DNA of 64,000 nucleotides from Veillonellales bacterium (GTDB lineage: Bacteria > Bacillota > Negativicutes > JAAYSF01), in NCBI GenBank assembly GCA_039680175.1, contig JBDKTO010000074.1:165724-229723 (forward strand), given 5' to 3'. This document shows positions 58,509-64,000 of this stretch, one piece after another. How positions within the stretch are numbered: the first letter of the stretch is position 1; each line of letters begins with the position of its first letter. The notes beneath the pieces were generated by a model. The model did not search any database and was not told where the DNA came from. It saw nothing but the letters and a program-made list of their open reading frames with translations. The position numbers and the translations under genes are program-made.

Positions 58509-61301
58509 TTGGACTATAGTAAAACGCTTAATTTACCGGAAACAGATTTTCCCATGCGCGGCAATTTACCGGTTCGCGAACCCCAGATGCTTGAATACTG
58601 GCAAAAAAATCAGACATATGAAAAGAGAACTGCCCGGGCCAAGGGCAAACCGAAGTTTATTTTACATGATGGACCACCTTATGCAAATGGCAATATTCAT
58701 ATTGGCACAGCTCTGAATAAGATATTAAAAGATATCATCATCAAATATAAATCGCTGCGGGGGTTTGATACACCGTATATTCCCGGTTGGGATACCCATG
58801 GTCTGCCAATTGAACATGCTGCTATTAAAATTTTAGGCTTGAACCGTCATGAGTTAGATCCCCTTGCTTTACGGCGGGAATGCAAACAGTATGCATTTAA
58901 GTGCCTGGATATGCAGCGGGAAGACTTTAAACGGCTCGGCGTCAGTGGGGACTGGGACAATCCTTATATTACGCTGAAACCGGAATACGAAGCGAAACAA
59001 ATTGAAGTGTTCGGCGAAATGGCGAAAAAAGGCTATATTTTTAAAGGTTTAAAAACAGTTTATTGGTGTACTTCCTGCGAAACAGCCTTAGCCGAAGCGG
59101 AAATTGAGTACGCAGAAAAAAAATCATATGCTATTTACGTTAAATTTCCCTTAATTGATGCTAAGGGAAACTTGCCGGCGGGCGTTGATCCGAAGAATGT
59201 CTATGCCGTAATCTGGACGACAACTCCCTGGACGATGCCGGCTAACGTGGCTATTGCCATTCATCCCACTCTGGAGTATGCTTGGGTGCAATGCAACGAA
59301 GAGATTTATCTTCTGGCTGTGGATTTGATTCCATCGGTTGCCAAAGACAATCATTTGGAAAATTATACAATTTTATCGACTATGCAAGGTTCGGCAATTG
59401 AAGGAATGATTTTTGCCCATCCCTTCGTGGAGCGCCAGTCGCCGGTTGTGCTGGCGGACTATGTTACCTTAGAACAAGGCACCGGCTGTGTTCACACCGC
59501 TCCCGGGCATGGGCAGGAAGACTTTGAGACGGGAATGAAATACGGGCTGCCGATTATTAGTCCGGTAGATCCTACCGGTCATTTTACGGCGGAGGGTGGT
59601 ATTTTTGCCGGAATGTCGGTACAAGACGCCAATGTTCCGGTGATTAAAACATTAGCCGAACATGGCATGCTGCTTGGCAAAAGCACGGTAAAGCATCAGT
59701 ATGCGCATTGCTGGCGCTGCAAGAATCCGATTATTTACCGGGCAACGGAACAGTGGTTTGCATCTGTAGACGGCTTTCGCGAGGAAGCGCTGCAGGCAAT
59801 TAAAGCTGTGCAATGGATTCCTGCCTGGGGTGAAGACCGTATCCACAACATGGTTGCCGATCGGCATGACTGGTGCATTTCCCGGCAACGGGTCTGGGGC
59901 GTGCCAATTCCAATCTTCTACTGCACTAAATGCAATGAACATATTATTGATGATACGACCATTAACGCAGTGAAAGAACTGTTCCGTAAGGAAGGATCCG
60001 ATGCCTGGTGGGCAAAAACCGCGAAAGAAATTCTGCCTGAAGGGTACAGCTGTCCCCACTGCGGCCATAGGGAGTTTCGTAAAGAAAGCGATATTATGGA
60101 TGTTTGGTTTGACAGCGGTTCCAGTCATGCCGCCGTTTTAAAGCAGCATCCGGCGCTCCATTGGCCTGCCGACCTATATCTGGAAGGAAGTGATCAGCAT
60201 CGCGGCTGGTTTCAATCCTCCCTGCTGACATCAGTGGCAACTCGCGGCACCGCACCATATAAGGCCGTCCTCACTCATGGCTTTGTTGTCGACGGCGAAG
60301 GCCGTAAAATGTCTAAGTCCGTTGGTAATGTGATTTATCCCCAGGAAGTAATTAAAAAATATGGCGCCGATATTTTACGCTTGTGGGTTGCATCCGCTGA
60401 TTATCAAGCCGATATTCGAATTTCCAACGATATTTTAAAACAGCTGTCGGAAGTGTATCGTAAAATTCGTAATACCTTCCGCTATATTCTCGGCAATTTA
60501 AAAGACTTTGATCCTGAAGCCGATCAGGTTTCCTATCAGCAATTAACCGAAATTGATCGCTGGGCCTTGCTGAGATTGGAACAAGTCCGTGAACGGGTTA
60601 CCCAAGCGTACGAAACTTATGAATTCCATTCTCTGTATCATACTGTTCATAATTTTTGTGCTGTTGATTTAAGTTCCATCTATTTGGATATTTTAAAAGA
60701 CAGGGTTTATACGGCAGTCCCTGATTCTGTGGAACGGCGGTCAGCCCAAACAGTCATGTATCAGATTCTAACTACTTTAGTTCCGATGATTGCTCCGGTT
60801 CTGACCTTTACCGCCGAGGAAGCTTGGCAATACATGCCAAAAATCGAAACGATGCCGGAAAGTGTCCAGCTGGCTGAATGGCCGGCTGCTCACAGCGAAT
60901 ATCTGGACAGCGGGTTGGAAGCAAAATGGAACCGCATTCTCGCTATGCGCAGTGAAATTACCAAAGCGTTGGAAGCGGCCCGCCGGGCTAAAGTGATTGG
61001 TCATTCCCTGGATGCAGCGGTTGTTATTTATGCCGATGGCCAGGATTATGAGCAGCTTGCAGCAATCAGCCAGGATTTAGCCAGCATACTGATTGTTTCC
61101 ACGGCCAGTATTGTGAACAATGTGGAAAGTGCTCCTGCCGATGCTTATCGTGCCCAGGAGATAAATCTGGCGGTCGTTGTTTCGCCGGCACAGGGAGAGA
61201 AATGTGAACGCTGCTGGATTTACAGTGATACTGTTGGACAGGATGAAAAGCAGCCGACACTCTGTCGCCGCTGTGCCAACGTAATGAGAAAACTGAAATA
61301 A
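58509..61301 (+). CDS. ileS: IleS, isoleucyl-tRNA synthetase
   Basis: 930 residues from TTG 58509 (GGAGG before). Class I HIGH-type motif in PPYANGNIHIG (residues 56-66), editing domain GTGCVHTAPGHGQEDF, KMSKS at about 600-604 (GRKMSKSVGN), and a C-terminal zinc finger (CERCWIYSDT...CRRC). Length normal for the bacterial type. T-box controlled. A terminator follows. Confidence 0.98.
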   Translation: MDYSKTLNLPETDFPMRGNLPVREPQMLEYWQKNQTYEKRTARAKGKPKFILHDGPPYANGNIHIGTALNKILKDIIIKYKSLRGFDTPYIPGWDTHGLPIEHAAIKILGLNRHELDPLALRRECKQYAFKCLDMQREDFKRLGVSGDWDNPYITLKPEYEAKQIEVFGEMAKKGYIFKGLKTVYWCTSCETALAEAEIEYAEKKSYAIYVKFPLIDAKGNLPAGVDPKNVYAVIWTTTPWTMPANVAIAIHPTLEYAWVQCNEEIYLLAVDLIPSVAKDNHLENYTILSTMQGSAIEGMIFAHPFVERQSPVVLADYVTLEQGTGCVHTAPGHGQEDFETGMKYGLPIISPVDPTGHFTAEGGIFAGMSVQDANVPVIKTLAEHGMLLGKSTVKHQYAHCWRCKNPIIYRATEQWFASVDGFREEALQAIKAVQWIPAWGEDRIHNMVADRHDWCISRQRVWGVPIPIFYCTKCNEHIIDDTTINAVKELFRKEGSDAWWAKTAKEILPEGYSCPHCGHREFRKESDIMDVWFDSGSSHAAVLKQHPALHWPADLYLEGSDQHRGWFQSSLLTSVATRGTAPYKAVLTHGFVVDGEGRKMSKSVGNVIYPQEVIKKYGADILRLWVASADYQADIRISNDILKQLSEVYRKIRNTFRYILGNLKDFDPEADQVSYQQLTEIDRWALLRLEQVRERVTQAYETYEFHSLYHTVHNFCAVDLSSIYLDILKDRVYTAVPDSVERRSAQTVMYQILTTLVPMIAPVLTFTAEEAWQYMPKIETMPESVQLAEWPAAHSEYLDSGLEAKWNRILAMRSEITKALEAARRAKVIGHSLDAAVVIYADGQDYEQLAAISQDLASILIVSTASIVNNVESAPADAYRAQEINLAVVVSPAQGEKCERCWIYSDTVGQDEKQPTLCRRCANVMRKLK

Positions 61302-61317
61302 GATTTTTTAGTGATTT

Positions 61318-61346
61318 AAAACCGGGATTAACTTCCGGTTTTTTTT
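61318..61346 (+). terminator. Intrinsic terminator after ileS
   Basis: AAAACCGG / CCGGTTTT stem with a 9-base loop and a run of eight T. Confidence 0.85.
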
Positions 61347-61382
61347 CTTATTTTCGGCAATACTATTTTGGGAGGAATGGTC

Positions 61383-61679
61383 ATGGAAAAAGAGGCAAAA
61401 ACCGACATTATCAATTCACAGCTTGAACGGCTGCTTCAGCATCTCGAATCACTGCGCATTGCCCAGTACATCGAATTATTGGAACGCCCGCTCCGCTTGA
61501 TCATGGTTAATTTTGTCGCTGGCTTAGCCCGTGGTTTGGGAATAGCAATTGGCGCAACGTTAATTTTTGCCGTTATGATTGAATTTCTCCGAAGATTGGT
61601 CTTGCTGCATATTCCCGGGATTGGCAACTTTATCGCCGAAATCATTCACATCGTAGAAATACGCAACGGACAATTTTAG
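61383..61679 (+). CDS. DUF5665-type small membrane protein
   Basis: 98 residues from ATG 61383, spaced from GGGAGG. Amphipathic N-terminal half (INSQLERLLQHLESLRIAQYIELLERP), followed by two hydrophobic stretches (LIMVNFVAGLARGLGIAIGATLIFAVMIEF; IPGIGNFIAEIIHIV). It matches the pattern of the DUF5665 family, function unknown. Located between ileS and a nitroreductase gene. Confidence 0.65.
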   Translation: MEKEAKTDIINSQLERLLQHLESLRIAQYIELLERPLRLIMVNFVAGLARGLGIAIGATLIFAVMIEFLRRLVLLHIPGIGNFIAEIIHIVEIRNGQF

Positions 61680-61718
61680 CAAATCGCTTATTCAAAAAAG
61701 ATTAAAGAGGTGTGTAGT

Positions 61719-62246
61719 ATGACAAAAGATGTATTTGATTGTATGCGTGAAAGCCAGAGTACCCGCATGTTTCAACAGGAATCCATTCCAGACCCAACAT
61801 TGACTCGTATCCTAGAGGCAGGTTGCTGGGCGCCAAGTGCAGGTAATCTTCAGCCTTGGTATTTTTATGTCATTAAAAATCAAGATGTTAAAGAAAAAGT
61901 AGCAAACGCGTGCTATGATCAGCATCAGGTTGAAGAAGCCCCTATAAGTATCGTCATCCTAGCGGACCCGGCACGTTCTAACGAGCAATACGGAGAACGG
62001 GGCGCACAACTGTATTGCTTACAGGATACAGCTGCGGCTGCAGAAAATATGATATTAGCAGCTGAAGGTTTAGGAATAGCTACCTGTTGGGTTGGCGCTT
62101 TTGATGAACGTGAGGTACAAGAGGCCGTAGAAGCGCCGCCTCGGTTACGCGCCGTTGCGATTATTTGTCTTGGATACAGTAATGAGGGAAATAACCAGCC
62201 AAAGGCAAGACTGCGGGTAGCCGATGTCACTAAATTTATTAATTAG
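61719..62246 (+). CDS. Nitroreductase-family FMN oxidoreductase
   Basis: 175 residues from ATG 61719. Nitroreductase fold: RESQSTRMF near the start (FMN binding), RILEAGCWAPSAGNLQPWYFYVIKN, AAAENMILAAEGLGIATCWVGAF. Uses NAD(P)H and FMN on nitro or other electron-poor compounds; true substrate not predictable. AAAGAGGTG upstream. Confidence 0.88.
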   Translation: MTKDVFDCMRESQSTRMFQQESIPDPTLTRILEAGCWAPSAGNLQPWYFYVIKNQDVKEKVANACYDQHQVEEAPISIVILADPARSNEQYGERGAQLYCLQDTAAAAENMILAAEGLGIATCWVGAFDEREVQEAVEAPPRLRAVAIICLGYSNEGNNQPKARLRVADVTKFIN

Positions 62247-62257
62247 GGGGGGCTATA

Positions 62258-62686
62258 TTGGACCCTTCAATTTTGGCAAAGACAAAAAAACGGTTGGAAT
62301 TCGAAAAAAAATTGATATTGGATCAAATTTCCCGCTTGGAAGAAACAGGTATTGATCAGACAATGTCCGACTCTCTCAGCGAGTTATCGGTTTATGATAA
62401 TCACCCGGCTGACATCGGCGACGAACTGTTTGAACGCAGTAAAGACACTGCATTAATTGATAATGCCCAGGGAATTTTAGAAAAAATTGAAGCAGCCTTG
62501 GAGAAACTGGATAATGGATCCTATGGTTACTGCGACAAATGCGGCAAGCCAATTCCCCTGGAAAGACTGGATGCAATACCGTGGGTAGCGCAATGCGTTA
62601 CCTGTCAAAATAATAGCGAAACCATTGATGCAACCCCGCGGCCGCTTGAAGAAGAAAGCTGGGAGCCACCGTTTCACCGCCATTAA
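62258..62686 (+). CDS. TraR/DksA-family zinc-finger protein
   Basis: 142 residues; TTG 62258 follows GGGGGGG. Coiled-coil N-terminal half (residues 5-85) and a C4 zinc finger (CDKCGKPIPLERLDAIPWVAQCVTC). Resembles Firmicute YteA/YocK rather than proteobacterial DksA, so an RNA polymerase role is possible but not certain. Followed by a strong hairpin terminator. Confidence 0.85.
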   Translation: MDPSILAKTKKRLEFEKKLILDQISRLEETGIDQTMSDSLSELSVYDNHPADIGDELFERSKDTALIDNAQGILEKIEAALEKLDNGSYGYCDKCGKPIPLERLDAIPWVAQCVTCQNNSETIDATPRPLEEESWEPPFHRH

Positions 62687-62704
62687 CGATATATAACAGA
62701 GTAA

Positions 62705-62734
62705 AAAGAAGCGTAATATGGATTACGCTTCTTT
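62705..62734. terminator. Intrinsic terminator after the DksA/TraR gene
   Basis: Perfect 13 bp stem AAAGAAGCGTAAT / ATTACGCTTCTTT with a four-base loop. A further T run (from 62745) follows a short gap. Confidence 0.8.
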
Positions 62735-62815
62735 ACGTTTGACTCTTTTTTAGGTATCATGTAAGTATTCGCCAATGTGTTTTCATACTAGATGTTAGAA
62801 TAGGAGAGAGACCCC

Positions 62816-63274
62816 ATGATTATATTTTTAACAGCGGCAATGATCATTGCCGCCGATCAGATATCAAAATATTACATCCAATCCCATATGCTCCCCGGAA
62901 CATCAGCTCCGATAATACAGGACTTTTTCCATATCACCTACGTGTTAAATCCTGGCGCGGCCTTTGGAATGTTAGAAAATAAAACACTTTTTTTTATTTT
63001 TGTTGCTATTGTCCTGGTGCTTGCCGTTCTGTATTTTTATCCTAAAATACCGCATAAATGCAGTCTTTTACGCTTTGGCATCGGCCTGTTAACCGGCGGG
63101 GCAATTGGCAATGTAATTGATCGGATCCATTCCGGTTATGTCATTGACTTTTTTGATTTTCGCATATGGCCGGTGTTTAATATTGCAGATATCGCCATTG
63201 TTTGCGGCGTTGGCATTATTATTTATACTGTGGTTTGTTTATCACCGAAAGAGGCTGAAGCTAATGATTGCTAA
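62816..63274 (+). CDS. lspA: LspA, lipoprotein signal peptidase (signal peptidase II)
   Basis: 152 residues with four membrane segments. NPGAAFG and FNIADIAI carry the conserved Asn/Asp residues of this aspartic-type protease that cuts before the lipobox Cys of diacylated lipoproteins, which would include the NikA-like and beta-propeller lipoproteins here. GGAGAGAG upstream. Its last 11 bases overlap rluD. Confidence 0.95.
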   Translation: MIIFLTAAMIIAADQISKYYIQSHMLPGTSAPIIQDFFHITYVLNPGAAFGMLENKTLFFIFVAIVLVLAVLYFYPKIPHKCSLLRFGIGLLTGGAIGNVIDRIHSGYVIDFFDFRIWPVFNIADIAIVCGVGIIIYTVVCLSPKEAEANDC

Positions 63275-64000
63275 CAATAGAACCTATACGATAACGGAAG
63301 CTCAGGTTAATAAGCGTTTAGATGTATTTTTAAGCCAAATGCTAACGGAATTTTCCCGCTCCCATGTCCAAAAATTAATTATAGACCACCAAGTTACCGT
63401 AAATGGCCATCCGACAAAAGCCAATTATAAGCTGCGGTTAGAGGAACGTGTTGCAGTAGTGATTTCGGAAGGAAAGCCAATGGCAGTAGAACCGGAAAAG
63501 ATACCGCTGGACATTCTATATGAGGATATCCAGGTTATTGTCGTTAACAAGCCCCGGGGCATGGTCGTTCACCCGGCAACCGGTAATTACAGCGGTACTT
63601 TGGTGAATGCACTGCTGGAGCACTGCAATGATTTATCAGGTATTAATGGGACGATTCGGCCAGGTATTGTACATCGGCTTGATAAAGATACTTCCGGCGT
63701 TATGGTAGCGGCAAAAACAGACCGTGCGCATATTAGTTTAGCCAAACAAATAAAGGAACGGACCGCTAGCCGACGCTATCTGGCCATCGTTCAGGGAAAT
63801 ATTAAGGAAGAGCAGGGCCTTATCAATGCACCAATCGGCCGCGATCCCAATGATCGTAAAAAGATGGCAGTTACCTTTACCAACAGCAAAACAGCTATTA
63901 CAAATTTTCGAGTAATTAAACGTTTTGGTAAATATACTTTGGTTGAATGTAAACTGTTAACCGGAAGAACCCATCAAATCCGGGTACATATGACCTATAT
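63264..64000 (+). CDS. RluD/YlyB-type large-subunit rRNA pseudouridine synthase, 3' end cut by window edge
   Basis: At least 245 residues, continuing past the window. N-terminal S4 domain (KRLDVFLSQMLTEFSRSHVQKLIIDHQVTVNG), then the synthase domain with HRLDKDTSG (His137 to Gly145; catalytic Asp140) and GRTHQIRVHM. Start ATG 63264 overlaps lspA, the standard lspA-rluD arrangement of Firmicutes. Modifies 23S rRNA uridines. Confidence 0.93.
   Translation, partial: MIANNRTYTITEAQVNKRLDVFLSQMLTEFSRSHVQKLIIDHQVTVNGHPTKANYKLRLEERVAVVISEGKPMAVEPEKIPLDILYEDIQVIVVNKPRGMVVHPATGNYSGTLVNALLEHCNDLSGINGTIRPGIVHRLDKDTSGVMVAAKTDRAHISLAKQIKERTASRRYLAIVQGNIKEEQGLINAPIGRDPNDRKKMAVTFTNSKTAITNFRVIKRFGKYTLVECKLLTGRTHQIRVHMTY

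Noticed and set aside
59652..60128. 158-codon minus-strand ORF
   Set aside because: Shadow inside ileS; no ribosome site or family features.
1..64000. CRISPR arrays, tRNA or rRNA genes, insertion sequences and prophage genes
   Set aside because: No regularly spaced repeats, tRNA-like cloverleaf in the gene-free stretches, transposase or phage proteins were found by reading both strands; small RNAs could still be missed.

Overview
The window looks like chromosome of an anaerobic, Gram-negative (diderm) Firmicute of the Negativicutes, close to Sporomusa or Pelosinus. This is inferred from the gene mix. Firmicute traits are SepF, DivIVA, a YlmH/YlmD/YggS block, an Ile T-box, and AGGAGG ribosome sites with frequent TTG/GTG starts. 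Diderm traits are two TonB-dependent outer-membrane receptors, ArnT-like lipid A glycosyltransferases and an HpnK/YdjC deacetylase. An almost complete oxygen-independent cobalamin pathway is also present.

Layout. (1) 1-257: end of a corrinoid adenosyltransferase. (2) 356-6700: an AT-rich operon for a Nik/Cnt-type metal (probably nickel or metal-chelate) ABC importer plus a SAM methyltransferase. It is driven by a copied promoter/leader and a broken 5' end of the lipoprotein gene that lies downstream. (3) 6757-22385: one long apparent operon with the intact promoter/leader. It encodes a beta-propeller lipoprotein, an ECF substrate-binding (S) component fused to a large extracytoplasmic domain, a double ECF ATPase, EcfT, a CobN-family class I chelatase, a TonB receptor, a BchI-BchD fusion and a BchI-like AAA+ protein. 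(4) 22459-25601 (minus strand): TonB receptor, second ECF S component and methyltransferase, preceded by their own leader terminator. (5) 25887-31807: LarB and LarC (nickel-pincer cofactor), an HD-GYP phosphodiesterase, FolE2 and an orphan adenine DNA methyltransferase. (6) 31912-37867: envelope glycolipid operon (HpnK-like deacetylase, flippase-like membrane protein, epimerase, two ArnT-like transferases). (7) 37995-51863: cobalamin riboswitch and the operon cbiDETFGHJ, cbiA, cobU, cbiP, cbiB, cobS, pduX, cobD, cobC. (8) 51952-64000: housekeeping and division genes (radical SAM, pgeF, yggS, sepF, proC, ylmH, divIVA, T-box/ileS, DUF5665, nitroreductase, DksA/TraR, lspA, rluD).

How it fits together. 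Metal and tetrapyrrole handling is the theme: corrinoid synthesis and adenosylation, a nickel-type importer, nickel-pincer cofactor enzymes, and two TonB/ECF uptake loci. The candidate for an undescribed system is region 3. It joins outer-membrane receptor, surface lipoprotein, fused S component, ECF motor and a complete CobN/ChlI/ChlD-type chelatase in one transcription unit, which suggests uptake of a metallated (or metal-free) tetrapyrrole coupled to metal insertion or removal. The substrate cannot be read from sequence. The second notable signal is the promoter/leader/attenuator duplicated on both sides of the nickel operon. Its hairpin also covers the ribosome site and start codon of the first gene.
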